Source of the DNA: Lachnoclostridium sp. An131
GTDB taxonomy: Bacteria; Bacillota; Clostridia; Lachnospirales; Lachnospiraceae
NCBI RefSeq assembly: GCF_002160825.1
Contig: NZ_NFLI01000003.1
Location: 170,805-234,804 of the forward strand
Reading direction: 5' to 3'
DNA length: 64,000 nt
A program made the translations under genes and the position numbers. Positions 25,086-33,815 of this stretch are shown here, in pieces. The notes beneath the pieces were generated by a model. It had not been told where the DNA came from, ran no database searches, and saw nothing but the letters and a program-made list of their open reading frames with translations. Positions within the stretch are counted from its first letter, which is position 1. Each line of letters begins with the position of its first letter.

Positions 25086-25311
25086 ACACCGCATGAACGG
25101 GATTACCGGGTTTATCACAGAGTACAGCGACCGCCTATCCCCGGAGGAAATCGAGAAAGGGCGGGCAGCCGCCCGCGCCGCAGGGCTTCCCTTTTCCGAA
25201 AAACCGTTCCGGGACGGGGAAGATTTTGACCCTTATGTATATGACGGCAGCATGAGCATGGAGGACTACGAGCTTATGCAGCGCATGATTGAGAAAGAAA
25301 GGAGTGAACGA
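25086..25311 (+). pseudogene. Remnant of a gene lost in the topB deletion
   Basis: The frame that becomes the ArdA protein is open through this stretch (MNGITGFITEYSDRLSPEE, then EDYELMQRMIEKERSER). It has no ribosome binding site before the ATG at 25,093. It is best read as the 3' end of a gene that originally lay between topB and ardA. In related ICEs a very large helicase/methylase gene lies in this interval, but I cannot prove this tail is from it. Confidence 0.45.
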
Positions 25312-27903
25312 ATGGACGAACCGATTTTAAGCGGGTACCTCTCCAACCTTGGCGCATACGCCGGGGGCAGACCCGCCGGGGAATGGGTAACATTCCCCAC
25401 CACCGCCGGACACATGAAAGAAGTCTTTGACCGTATCGGTATTGACGTTCAAAACCGGGAAGCATGGCACTTTACCGAATTTCAGTCCCCTGTCCCTCAT
25501 CTGGCAGAGAAGTTAGGGGAACACGAACACCCGGACGAGCTGAACTATTTAGGAAAGCTCTTAGAAATGCAGTTTGACGGCGACCGGGAAAAATTCGCGG
25601 CGGCTATCGCCCTTGGCGACCACGCTTCCAGTGTGGAGGAACTTATCAACCTTGCACAGAACCTTGACTGTTACTGGATTTACCCGTCCGTCCACAATGA
25701 GGAAGAATACGGGCATTACCTTGTTGATGAACTGGAAGAACCGGAGTTGCCGGAGGAAGCCAAAAAATATTTCATGTATGAGGAATACGGGCGGGACGCG
25801 GCTATCAATGACGGGGGACTGTTTACCGAACAGGGCTATATCTACAACAACCAGAACACATTTACAAGGTGGTATGACGGACGGGACGTGCCGGAGGAAT
25901 ACCGGGTAACGCCTGCCCCGCCGGAGCCGGGACGCCCAGACCCGGAAAAAGTGGAAATGGACGCTGCCCCCGCAGGGCAGAACGCAGCGCAGACAAAGGA
26001 GCAGGCGCAGGAGCCGCGCCCGGTTATCCCCATTGTCCTTACGTCCGAAAAGCCCGCCGACAAGCTCAAAGAGATTACCGACCGTCTGGAACAGGGGATA
26101 ACGGAACTGTTTGAAAGCGAGCGTTACAAGGAATATCTGCGCGTCATGTCGAAATTCCACAATTACAGCTTTAACAATACGCTGCTTATCGCCATGCAGA
26201 AGCCCGACGCTTCCCTTGTGGCAGGCTTTTCCTCTTGGAAAAATAACTTTGGGCGGAACGTGATGAAAGGCGAAAAGGGAATAAAAATCATAGCCCCGTC
26301 GCCGTTTACGGTTAAGCAGGAAGTAGAGAAAACCGACCCGCAGACCGGGAAGCCTGTTATCGGGAAGGACGGGAAGCCCGTTACCGAGGAAAAGGAAATC
26401 AAGGTACCCGCCTACAAGGTGGTGTCCGTCTTTGATGTGTCCCAGACCGAGGGGCGGGAGCTGCCGGATATAGCCGTGGACGAGCTGACCGGGGACGTTG
26501 ACCGCTTCAAGGATTTTTTCGCCGCACTGGAACAGGCTTCTCCCGTCCCTATCGGCTTTGAGAAAATCGAGGGCGGCGCACACGGCTACTACCATTTAGA
26601 GGAAAAGCGGATTGCCATTGACGAGGGCATGAGCGACTTACAGACCCTTAAAACCGCTATCCATGAAATCGCCCATGCGAAGCTCCACGACATAGACTTA
26701 AACGCCCCGAAAGAGGAACAGAAGCCCCGCGTTGACCGCCGCACCCGTGAGGTGGAAGCGGAAAGCGTCGCCTATACCGTCTGCCAACACTACGGGCTTG
26801 ATACGTCGGACTATTCGTTCGGGTATGTTGCCGGGTGGAGCAGCGGGAAAGAGCTTGCGGAGCTTAGGGGCTCCCTTGAAACAATCCGCAGTACCGCCGC
26901 AGAAATGATAAACGCCATTGACGGGCATTTTGCGGAGCTTCAAAAGGCACAGGAAAAAGAAAAGGCACAGCCGCAGCATGAGGGCAACACCCCGGAGCAG
27001 AAGTCCGAAACACAGGCAAAAGACGCGCCGAGGGAAAAGGCGGCTATGCCGGAATACATTTACAAGATAGAAGCCAACCCACGCAGCGACAGCCGGGAAA
27101 ACCTCTCTTTCCTGCAAGCCTATCTACCGCAGGGGGACGGAACAGCGGCGATTGGCGACGTACTGTATATCGGAACGCCGGAGAAATGCCGGGAACTTTT
27201 AGGGCAGCTCAATGCCGGGGAGCTGACCCAGGGCGAAGTCAAGGAGTTGTACGCAAAGGCGCAGGAGCAGCCGGAAACCGGGCGGGACGACACCTTTTCC
27301 ATTTACCAGTTAAAGGACGGGGACGAAACACGGGACTACCGTTTTGAGCCTTACGACCGCCTGCAGGCGGCAGGGCTTGCCGTTGACCGGGCGAACTATG
27401 AGCTTGTCTATACCGCGCCCCTTATGCCGGGAACGTCCCTTGACGACATTTTTACCCGGTTCAATATCGACCACCCGAAAGATTTTAAGGGACACAGCCT
27501 TTCCGTTTCTGATGTGGTGGTGCTTCATCAGGACGGGCAGGACACCGCCCACTATGTAGACCGTGGGGATTTTAAGCAGATACCGGAGTTTTTGCAGGAG
27601 AAACAGCCGCAGCGGGAAAATCCCTTAAAAGCCGCCGAGCAGACCACCGAGCAAAACTATAACATGATTGACGGACGGATAAACAACACCCCGACCGTGG
27701 ACGAACTGGAAGCAAAGGTCAAGGCGGGGGAAACCATTTCCCTTGTTGACCTGGCGAACGCGGTCAAAGCGGATAAGGAGCGCGGCAAGGCGGCGAAGCC
27801 GGAAAAGAAGCCCTCTATCCGGGCGCAGCTCAAAGCCGATAAGGAACGGGCGGCGCAGAAGAAACCCGCAAAGCAGAAATCACAGGGCTTGGAAAGGAGC
27901 TGA
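25312..27903 (+). CDS. ArdA - ArdC-like - YodL/DUF4316 fusion antirestriction protein
   Basis: This protein of about 863 residues has several domains. Residues ~1-190 are an ArdA domain (LGAYAGGRPAGEWVTFP; acidic, DNA-mimic type). Residues ~240-540 are an ArdC-like domain: the single-strand DNA-binding part (FHNYSFNNTLLIAMQKPDA, VMKGEKGIKI) and a zinc-peptidase part with HEIAHAKLH near residue 448. Residues ~580-740 are a YodL-type domain (YQLKDGDETRDYRFEPYDRL), and a DUF4316-like basic tail with RAQLKADKERA ends the protein. ArdA blocks type I restriction; ArdC protects incoming single-stranded DNA. The ATG at 25,312 is chosen because GAAAGGAGTG lies just upstream. Confidence 0.85.
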   Translation: MDEPILSGYLSNLGAYAGGRPAGEWVTFPTTAGHMKEVFDRIGIDVQNREAWHFTEFQSPVPHLAEKLGEHEHPDELNYLGKLLEMQFDGDREKFAAAIALGDHASSVEELINLAQNLDCYWIYPSVHNEEEYGHYLVDELEEPELPEEAKKYFMYEEYGRDAAINDGGLFTEQGYIYNNQNTFTRWYDGRDVPEEYRVTPAPPEPGRPDPEKVEMDAAPAGQNAAQTKEQAQEPRPVIPIVLTSEKPADKLKEITDRLEQGITELFESERYKEYLRVMSKFHNYSFNNTLLIAMQKPDASLVAGFSSWKNNFGRNVMKGEKGIKIIAPSPFTVKQEVEKTDPQTGKPVIGKDGKPVTEEKEIKVPAYKVVSVFDVSQTEGRELPDIAVDELTGDVDRFKDFFAALEQASPVPIGFEKIEGGAHGYYHLEEKRIAIDEGMSDLQTLKTAIHEIAHAKLHDIDLNAPKEEQKPRVDRRTREVEAESVAYTVCQHYGLDTSDYSFGYVAGWSSGKELAELRGSLETIRSTAAEMINAIDGHFAELQKAQEKEKAQPQHEGNTPEQKSETQAKDAPREKAAMPEYIYKIEANPRSDSRENLSFLQAYLPQGDGTAAIGDVLYIGTPEKCRELLGQLNAGELTQGEVKELYAKAQEQPETGRDDTFSIYQLKDGDETRDYRFEPYDRLQAAGLAVDRANYELVYTAPLMPGTSLDDIFTRFNIDHPKDFKGHSLSVSDVVVLHQDGQDTAHYVDRGDFKQIPEFLQEKQPQRENPLKAAEQTTEQNYNMIDGRINNTPTVDELEAKVKAGETISLVDLANAVKADKERGKAAKPEKKPSIRAQLKADKERAAQKKPAKQKSQGLERS

Positions 27904-27907
27904 ACCA

Positions 27908-28852
27908 TTGAATAAGTTTGAGAACGTGGACGTTATCGCGTCCCTTGACGCTATCATGCGGCAGAACACCGCATTTTATCAAGATGATTTTGACATAGAC
28001 AAACGGATTTTACAGGAAGCGGCTGCAAGACCCGGCGCGGAGGACAGGAAAATCCTCTGGTTTTCCCGCCCGTCCGGGACTTGTTGCGTCCGGGAGCGCG
28101 ACGTGTTCCTAAAGGACACAAGGCAGCACAACACATGGCGGTTTTACGGGGAGCAGACCCGCGATACCGTCCTTGCCTATCTGGTGGAGCTGACCGGGAA
28201 AGAGAACGGGAAGCTCAAAGGCAACCTCTATGAGCTTGACTATGAGCAGCACTTCCGGCGCGTGATAGAAAAGTCCGTCCCTGCTGATAATTACACGCTT
28301 GTTTATGAGCATGGGGAGCGCAACATACCCGCCGGACAGTATTTTGACGGCAACCCTGACCCGCAGCTTGGGAAGTTTGAACGCTTTGAAGCGCAGCCGA
28401 ACGACCCGGAAGCCCTGCGGGGCGTACTCATGGAGGAACAGCGCAGCCGGGAAAAGCTGCGTCCGGGGGATTTCAAAGCCCATGTAGCCATGCTGCACGA
28501 TAACCGGATAGAACGGGAAGCCTGCCGCGTGGTGGAGAAAATGAAGTCCTTGCAGGAGCCGAACAGCCCGGACAAGACCCGTTTCATGGTGGAGCTGTCC
28601 CCGTATTTTGTCCGGCTTGCCACAGATAAGGACGCCGACCGCCTGTTTTCCATGCTGCCCTATAAGACCCTTGCCTTTTCCAAAAGCAAAGACCGTTTCG
28701 GAACCTATGCGCTGATTGACAAAGGCGAGGACAGGAGCAAAGGAATACGCAAGATACGCCCCTCTGTCCGGGCGCAGCTTGCCGCAGGCAAAGAGAAAAC
28801 CGCCCCGAAAAAGGCGGCGGCAAAGACCAGACAGAAAGAAATGGAGGTATGA
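27908..28852 (+). CDS. ICE accessory protein with DUF4316-like tail, unknown function
   Basis: This 314-residue soluble protein follows the ArdA-ArdC fusion in many Clostridia ICEs. The start is TTG at 27,908 behind GGAAAGGAGC. The N-terminal and central parts contain aromatic-rich stretches (TWRFYGEQTRDTVLAYLVELTGK). The C-terminus ends in the same basic RAQLAAGKEKTAPKKAAAK-type motif as the preceding fusion protein (RAQLKADKERAAQKK), which hints at duplication or a shared targeting tail. No catalytic motif is recognised. Confidence 0.7.
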   Translation: MNKFENVDVIASLDAIMRQNTAFYQDDFDIDKRILQEAAARPGAEDRKILWFSRPSGTCCVRERDVFLKDTRQHNTWRFYGEQTRDTVLAYLVELTGKENGKLKGNLYELDYEQHFRRVIEKSVPADNYTLVYEHGERNIPAGQYFDGNPDPQLGKFERFEAQPNDPEALRGVLMEEQRSREKLRPGDFKAHVAMLHDNRIEREACRVVEKMKSLQEPNSPDKTRFMVELSPYFVRLATDKDADRLFSMLPYKTLAFSKSKDRFGTYALIDKGEDRSKGIRKIRPSVRAQLAAGKEKTAPKKAAAKTRQKEMEV

Positions 28853-28854
28853 GC

Positions 28855-29061
28855 ATGACACAGTTTACCGTGGAAGAAACGAACCTTTTGAGCATTTACC
28901 ATGAGGGGAGCCGGGAGCAGCTTCGGGAGAACATGAACGCTGCGCTTCCCTACATGGACGCGGATATGCGGGAGCTTGCAAAGCGCACCCTTTCCAAAGT
29001 GGACGCGCTGACGGAAACGGAATATGCGGAGCTTGCCGTCTACGCCGCTGATGAAGCATGA
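28855..29061 (+). CDS. Transposon-transfer assisting protein (TTRAP family)
   Basis: This 68-residue protein begins MTQFTVEETNLLSIYHEG and ends with YAELAVYAADEA, the TTRAP pattern of small ICE proteins. The ATG at 28,855 is preferred over 28,849 because GGAGGT ends at 28,848 and needs about 6 bases of spacing. It overlaps the next gene in ATGA style. The family's mode of action is unknown. Confidence 0.82.
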   Translation: MTQFTVEETNLLSIYHEGSREQLRENMNAALPYMDADMRELAKRTLSKVDALTETEYAELAVYAADEA

Positions 29062-29423
29062 GCGCGGGCAAGCGGCTCACGCCGCCGCAAAGCCGGAAAG
29101 TCAATGCCCTTGTAAAGCGGGAGTGCTGTAACTGCGATAACGGACACTGTATCTTACTGGACGACGGGGAGGAATGTATCTGCCCGCAGCTCATTTCCTA
29201 TTCCCTGCTCTGCAAGTGGTTCCGTATTGCCGTACTTCCCGGCGACAGGCTGCTCTATGCGGAGCTTTATAAGACCGAGGACAGGAAAAAGTGTACCGTG
29301 TGCGGCGCGTTCTTTGCTTCAAGGTCAAATCATGTCAAATACTGCCCGGACTGCCGGAAGCGTATCACGAACCGGCAGGCAGCGGAGCGCATGAGGAAAC
29401 GCCGCGCCCTTGTTACGCAATAG
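29058..29423 (+). CDS. Cysteine-rich VLP-domain protein (ICE copy)
   Basis: This 121-residue protein has CCNCDNGHCILLDDGEEC, the VLP motif (IAVLPGD) and a C-terminal CxxC pair (CTVCGAFF, CPDC) with a basic end. It is a clear homologue of the nested element's protein at 11,533. Both are encoded near a relaxase module, which suggests a link with DNA processing, but no function is known. It is the last gene of the rightward transfer operon before a strong terminator. Confidence 0.85.
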   Translation: MSAGKRLTPPQSRKVNALVKRECCNCDNGHCILLDDGEECICPQLISYSLLCKWFRIAVLPGDRLLYAELYKTEDRKKCTVCGAFFASRSNHVKYCPDCRKRITNRQAAERMRKRRALVTQ

Positions 29424-29549
29424 GGGCGAAAACAGCCTTGATTTATGCGGCTTTCCGGGCAGGAAAACAGCGCAGCCGATACAGATTACCTTTTCCCTCA
29501 AAAATAGGGTTCTACTGCGTAACAAAACCATAGCAGCACCCACACAGAC

Positions 29550-29597
29550 ACGGGGCGCGGTTAGCCTTTTTTGGCTTTCCGCGCCCCGTTCTTTTTT
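29550..29597 (+). terminator. Strong intrinsic terminator of the transfer operon
   Basis: An 11-bp perfect stem, ACGGGGCGCGG (29,550-29,560) with CCGCGCCCCGT (29,579-29,589), is followed by TCTTTTTT. It separates the rightward transfer genes from the leftward mobilization genes, which converge here. Confidence 0.9.
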
Positions 29598-29599
29598 GC

Positions 29600-29851
29600 C
29601 TATACGATTTCTATATCTGCTATTCTGGCTGCTATTACAGCGTAAAGCCTGCCGTTGTCTACTTCTATGATAATCATATCATTTTTTTTGGGAATATCCC
29701 CATATTCCACACATAAAACGCGACCTGCGAGAGTTTCCCCGTTGTCGAACGTAATCCTGACTTTACAACCCGTGTCAAGATACATTTCCATGCCGCACAT
29801 TTCATTTTCCATTGTTATTTTGTAAGACGTTCTAATCTCTGTTATTTTCAT
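29600..29851 (-). CDS. Small hypothetical protein after the relaxase
   Basis: This 83-residue beta-rich protein has DTGCKVRITFDNGETLAGRV and DNGRLYAVIAARI, reminiscent of small Sm-like or SH3-like barrels, but no family is certain. The ATG lies 1 base after the relaxase stop, with AAGGAACGGGA upstream, so the two are co-expressed. Confidence 0.65.
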   Translation of the reverse strand: MKITEIRTSYKITMENEMCGMEMYLDTGCKVRITFDNGETLAGRVLCVEYGDIPKKNDMIIIEVDNGRLYAVIAARIADIEIV

Positions 29852-29852
29852 A

Positions 29853-31199
29853 CTATTCCCGTTCCTTTCCTTTTTCCCGTTCCGGCTCCTTTGGCTGCCG
29901 CAAAATACTGTCTATGTTCTGCTTGATAACGTCGTATTCCCTGACCTGTTTTTTCAGCTTGCCGTAGTCGGCGCGGAGGGCTTCTTTCTGTTCTTGCAGC
30001 TTTTCATATTCCGCTTGCAGGGCGGCAAGGTTCGGCAGCTTGGAAATGCCCGCCGCCTTTAGTGCCTTTGCCGCCGCTTCATGGAGAATGACAGTCCCCT
30101 CATGGGCTGCCCGGTATCGCTCTTTGTTCCTTGCTTTCCGGTAGGTATCATAGGCGGGCTTTGTCTTTTGGAACGTGGAAACATTCTTGATAAGTACAGC
30201 CATATCCGCAAGCCGTTTTTCTACTTCCTTTAGTGCGTCGCCTGCCTTGTCGCTTTCTGTCTGGATTTCCGTTATCTTTGCAGTCAAATCCTCATACCGG
30301 CTTATCTGGTGTTCCGTAAGGAAATTGAGCGTCTTTGCCGCCTGCTTCAGATTATGGATTTTCGCCCACTGTTCATAGCCCCGGCTCTGCGCCGCTTTGA
30401 TACTGTTCTCAATGTCAATGAGTAAGGAAACGCCGCGCTCTGCCTTTGGAGCTTTGGCGGTTCTGGTACGTCTGCCCTCTATCCGTTCCCTTATGGCTTC
30501 CTCTGTATAATCTGCGCCGAGGGTTTTCAAGCGTGTAAACCGTTCCTGTCCCGGAGCGCGGCAGGAAACGTATTTCCCCGGCTTTATTTCATAGCCTGCC
30601 GCTTGGAGCCGGGAAAGCAATTCTTCAAAACTGGATACCTGGGGGATAAGCCCGTCCACGGCGATTTTCAACTTGCCTTTCCAACTGGTTCCGGTTTTCT
30701 CTGCAAGATATTCCGCATAGCTTTTTCCCTTGCTGCCCTTGCCGGGGACGACCACGGAAAGCCCGTTTTCCCTGCACAGCCTGTCGCTCATGTTCCGTAT
30801 GCCGTAATAGCTGCGCTTATTGGAATTGTACTTGTGGTGGTCTACAAAATTGACCGCGCAGAAAATAATATGGTTATGAACGTGTCCCTTGTCTATGTGG
30901 GTAGTAAGGACGTATTCATATTGCCCCTTTGTTACCGCGTCGGCAAGCTGCTTCCCGATTTCATGGGCTTTCTGATAGTCCACTTCCCCCGGCTCAAAGG
31001 ACTGTATCAAGTGGTGGGCGAGATTGTTCCCCCGGTCTAACGCCTGCGCTATGGTAAATGCAAATTCAATGTCTGCCGTTTCCGGCGAACAGCCAAAGGA
31101 GGACACAAGCATTTTCCCGTCCGTCTTGTCCGGGTTCTGGATATAGTCAAGGGCTTTCTTCAACGTGCTTTTAACAGGCTTAATCTTTGTAACCGCCAT
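29853..31199 (-). CDS. MOB-P family relaxase of the ICE
   Basis: This 448-residue relaxase nicks the ICE's origin of transfer. The N-terminal domain has ALDYIQNPDKT, a typical Tn1549-type start, and the histidine motif HVHNHIIF near residues 107-114. The C-terminal half is a long helical region ending in a very basic and acidic tail. It starts 40 bases inside the end of mobC, the same arrangement as in the nested element. The two relaxases are clearly related in their C-terminal parts (GYEQWAKIHNLKQAAKTLN here, GYERWATMHNLKQMAATLN there). Confidence 0.94.
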   Translation of the reverse strand: MAVTKIKPVKSTLKKALDYIQNPDKTDGKMLVSSFGCSPETADIEFAFTIAQALDRGNNLAHHLIQSFEPGEVDYQKAHEIGKQLADAVTKGQYEYVLTTHIDKGHVHNHIIFCAVNFVDHHKYNSNKRSYYGIRNMSDRLCRENGLSVVVPGKGSKGKSYAEYLAEKTGTSWKGKLKIAVDGLIPQVSSFEELLSRLQAAGYEIKPGKYVSCRAPGQERFTRLKTLGADYTEEAIRERIEGRRTRTAKAPKAERGVSLLIDIENSIKAAQSRGYEQWAKIHNLKQAAKTLNFLTEHQISRYEDLTAKITEIQTESDKAGDALKEVEKRLADMAVLIKNVSTFQKTKPAYDTYRKARNKERYRAAHEGTVILHEAAAKALKAAGISKLPNLAALQAEYEKLQEQKEALRADYGKLKKQVREYDVIKQNIDSILRQPKEPEREKGKERE

Positions 31200-31489
31200 A
31201 TCTCCGCAAGCACCCCCTTTATTTCCTCTATGTCCTCTTGGTAGACGCTGCCCGTGGCGTTGACGCGCCGCGCTATCTGGTTGATGTTGACACCGATTTT
31301 CTGTATCTCCGCTGTCATGGCTTTTATGTCGGCGTGGTCTATCTGAATGATATAGCCGTCGATTGCCATTTTCCGAAGATAGGCTTCCATGTTCCGGGTA
31401 GGGACGAGCTTCATTTTCTGCTCAATCAACGCCCGTTCTTCCTCTGTTACCCTGAATTTGATTTGCACTGTCCGTTTCCTGCCGTCCAT
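31160..31489 (-). CDS. mobC: MobC-like relaxosome protein of the ICE
   Basis: This 109-residue protein has an N-terminal ribbon-helix-helix (VQIKFRVTEEERALIEQKM) and the MobC motif IGVNINQIARRVNATG. The start at 31,489 (MDGRKRTVQ) is preferred because GGAAAGGAG lies 7-10 bases upstream on the minus strand; the longer frame to 31,540 would run through the inverted repeat. It overlaps the relaxase gene. Confidence 0.92.
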   Translation of the reverse strand: MDGRKRTVQIKFRVTEEERALIEQKMKLVPTRNMEAYLRKMAIDGYIIQIDHADIKAMTAEIQKIGVNINQIARRVNATGSVYQEDIEEIKGVLAEIWRLQRLSLLKAR

Positions 31490-31522
31490 GCGTTCACGCT
31501 CCTTTCCGTTTTTTAGAGGGTT

Positions 31523-31538
31523 TGGGACACTTCCCAAC
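31523..31538. other. Inverted repeat upstream of mobC, candidate oriT core
   Basis: TTGGGA-CACT-TCCCAA is a perfect 6-base inverted repeat 34 bases before mobC. Origins of transfer in this family lie beside mobC-relaxase and often carry such a short repeat next to the nick. The whole intergenic stretch 31,490-31,745 has no gene and is the likely oriT region. The nick site is inferred only. Confidence 0.45.
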
Positions 31539-31745
31539 AAGCAATTTTAGTCCGACACGCCGCAGCGCAGGAGGGCGAAAATACGGAAAGGGTACCCCTT
31601 TCCTATGCTTGCTAAGAAACTTTCTCCCTTTATCCCTACTACGGAAGAAACCTTGATTTTGCCAAACTTACGCAAAAGAAAAACGCTGCAATCTGCAAAG
31701 ATTACAACGCTTCCTAAAATCCATATTCAATTTTGTGGGACGTTC

Positions 31746-32105
31746 TCATTCGCCCTCTTTTTCGACTTCCGCTATCTCTTTTGCGGTGGCTGTCACAATC
31801 CGAAGCCCCGTATCGCTTATCCCGTCGAGCAGCGCGTCAAGCTGCCGCCGCTGTGTGTTCTTTTCGGCGGGTTTGTCTGAAAGGAACTGGTCTACGGATA
31901 TATTGTAACGGAGCATAAGCTCAAAGAAAATCTGCAAACTGGGGTGCTGCCCGTTGTTCTCTATATTCGCAAGGTAGCGGGGAGAGATAAACATTTCGTC
32001 GCATACTTTCTTGCGGCTCTCTTTCCTGTCCGTTCGCGCTTCCTTTATCGCTGCTCCAAAAGCCTTGAAGTCGTATTTTGGTACTGGTCTTTTTGCCATA
32101 TTCAT
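31746..32105 (-). CDS. XRE-family transcriptional regulator
   Basis: This 119-residue protein has an N-terminal helix-turn-helix (AAIKEARTDRKESRKKVCDEM, then ISPRYLANIENNGQHPSL) and an acidic C-terminal helix. It is like the regulators that lie by the mob genes in Tn1549-type elements. It starts at 32,105 or at 32,099 (MAKRP). It is transcribed leftward towards mobC and may control the mobilization genes. Confidence 0.88.
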   Translation of the reverse strand: MNMAKRPVPKYDFKAFGAAIKEARTDRKESRKKVCDEMFISPRYLANIENNGQHPSLQIFFELMLRYNISVDQFLSDKPAEKNTQRRQLDALLDGISDTGLRIVTATAKEIAEVEKEGE

Positions 32106-32165
32106 TCACCCAGTTACATTTTACTGTTCCCCTTTTCTGTTGGATATGTCTACACTGTTCTATCA

Positions 32166-32174
32166 GTTAGCCAA
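32166..32174 (+). repeat. Target-site duplication, left
   Basis: GTTAGCCAA is repeated at 33,788-33,796, immediately outside the other end of the insertion sequence. A 9-bp duplication fits the ISLre2 family as recalled. Confidence 0.8.
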
Positions 32175-33787
32175 CTTAGAGTATAATTATCATTGGCAAA
32201 AATAAAGGGAAGAGATCGAAACCTCTTCCCAATCATACAGATTTGTCTTATTGTTTAATTGTCCAGAAAAAACATAAGGAGTCTGTATGATGAATTCAAT
32301 GATAAAGGAAAACGGAGTAACATTCAAGGAGTTAGAGAAAAATATTTATGCATGGGTCTGCCAAATCGGAAGAGAATTCACAAAAGAGTTCCTGGAGCGG
32401 TATGACAGGATGCTGATGGAAGACAGGGACAAGAAGAAGTACCGGAATAAGGGAACCAGACAGACAACTGTAAAAACCGTGTATGGGGAAGTAACCTATC
32501 AGAGGACTGTCTATGAAGTGACCGAGGAAGACGGGACCAGGCGTTTTGTATATCTGCTGGACGAAGCACTGGAGCTGGACCATGTAGGCCTGATCTCAAC
32601 GAACATGGCAGAACTGCTGGTAAAAGGGATTACGGAACTATCGTACAGAGAATGCGCCCGGCAGGTCAGCCAGATGACCGGACAGACCATCAGTGCCATG
32701 GGAGTATGGAACGTCATCCAGGCGTTAGGGGAAAAGGTCTGTGAGGACGAAGCAGAGTTGACAGAAGCATATAAGAAAGGCCATGTGAAAGGGAAAAGAG
32801 AGGTTCCAGTTCTGTTTGAAGAAGCGGACGGAGTTTATATCAAGCTGCAGGGAAAAGACAGAAAAAAGGAAAAACAGGATAAAGCAGAGATTAAGATAGG
32901 GATTGCTTATGACGGTTGGCGGGAAGCCGGTCCGGATCGTTATGTGCTGGAAAATAAAGTGGTAGTTGCCGGATTTTCCAAAGCAAAAGAGTTTCAGGAA
33001 TACCGGGAAGCGGCAATCGCACAGGAGTTTAACCTGGATGAGGTAGATCAAAGAATCTTAAATGCAGACGGAGCATCCTGGATCAAGAAAGTGAAAGATA
33101 AAAGCACCTGTTTTCAGTTAGACCCCTTTCATCGGAACAAAGCTGTGAAAGAAAAAATCCATGAACCGGCTGCAAGGGATGCTGTTTTAGAACTGATAAA
33201 AGAAGAAGAGATTGAAGAAGTATTCCGGTATCTGGAAATCTATCGAAACAGCTTGAGCGATGAAGCTGAGATTGAAGATGTAGAAGATCTGATTCGTTAT
33301 TATGAGAACAACCGGGAAGGGCTCGTGCCTTACCAGTCCCAGAACCTCAAGCTGCCAGAGCCTCCGGAAGGATTAGAATATCGGAACATGGGAACGATGG
33401 AAAATCATGTATGGAGCGTGATCGCAAAGCGAATGAAGCATGGTCACAGAAGCTGGAGCAGACGGGGAGGGAACCATCTGGCGAAGATACTGGCAAAAAA
33501 GTGCAGTGGAAAACTGTATGAAGTGACCGAACGTCTGCGCCGTCCGATATTTGAAGAAGAAAAAGTAGAAGAAATATATGGTGAAATTCTGATGTCAGCG
33601 AAAGCGCCAAAGAAAGACGGCAAAGGGTATGAATATCCGGCGCTTGGGCATATCGTTGGTTTAAATGGAAAGATACAGGGAGAGAGAAAACGATTGTTGT
33701 ACATGGCTGGATATTAAACCTGGGAAAACATGCTATTTTATAGGAAAGATAAATCAAGAAAGTTGCCAACGATTACTTGACAGTAAC
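32175..33787 (+). mobile_element. Insertion sequence, ISLre2 family, complete
   Basis: This 1.6-kb element is bounded by 9-bp direct repeats (GTTAGCCAA). Its ends are imperfect inverted repeats: over the outer 25 bases, 17 match, including the inner block TTGGCAA. It contains one full-length transposase gene. It has landed between the ICE's XRE regulator and the cargo promoter; the duplication ends 20 bases before the -35 box of the Cfr-like operon. Confidence 0.88.
32287..33717 (+). CDS. ISLre2-family transposase (UPF0236 type)
   Basis: This 476-residue transposase shows the family pattern: an N-terminal part with RDKKKYRNKGTRQTTVKTVYG, a central RNase-H-like core (VLFEEADGVYIKLQG; ILNADGASWIKKVKD) and LDPFHRNKAVKEKI. 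A C-terminal NMGTMENHVWSVIAKRMKHG segment completes it. The length is normal and no frameshift is seen, so the element may be active. It starts at one of the ATGs at 32,287-32,290 after AAGGAG. Confidence 0.92.
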   Translation: MMNSMIKENGVTFKELEKNIYAWVCQIGREFTKEFLERYDRMLMEDRDKKKYRNKGTRQTTVKTVYGEVTYQRTVYEVTEEDGTRRFVYLLDEALELDHVGLISTNMAELLVKGITELSYRECARQVSQMTGQTISAMGVWNVIQALGEKVCEDEAELTEAYKKGHVKGKREVPVLFEEADGVYIKLQGKDRKKEKQDKAEIKIGIAYDGWREAGPDRYVLENKVVVAGFSKAKEFQEYREAAIAQEFNLDEVDQRILNADGASWIKKVKDKSTCFQLDPFHRNKAVKEKIHEPAARDAVLELIKEEEIEEVFRYLEIYRNSLSDEAEIEDVEDLIRYYENNREGLVPYQSQNLKLPEPPEGLEYRNMGTMENHVWSVIAKRMKHGHRSWSRRGGNHLAKILAKKCSGKLYEVTERLRRPIFEEEKVEEIYGEILMSAKAPKKDGKGYEYPALGHIVGLNGKIQGERKRLLYMAGY

Positions 33788-33796
33788 GTTAGCCAA
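33788..33796 (+). repeat. Target-site duplication, right
   Basis: This is the second copy of GTTAGCCAA, directly beyond the right end of the insertion sequence. Confidence 0.8.
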
Positions 33797-33815
33797 AATA
33801 ATTCATATGTATATG

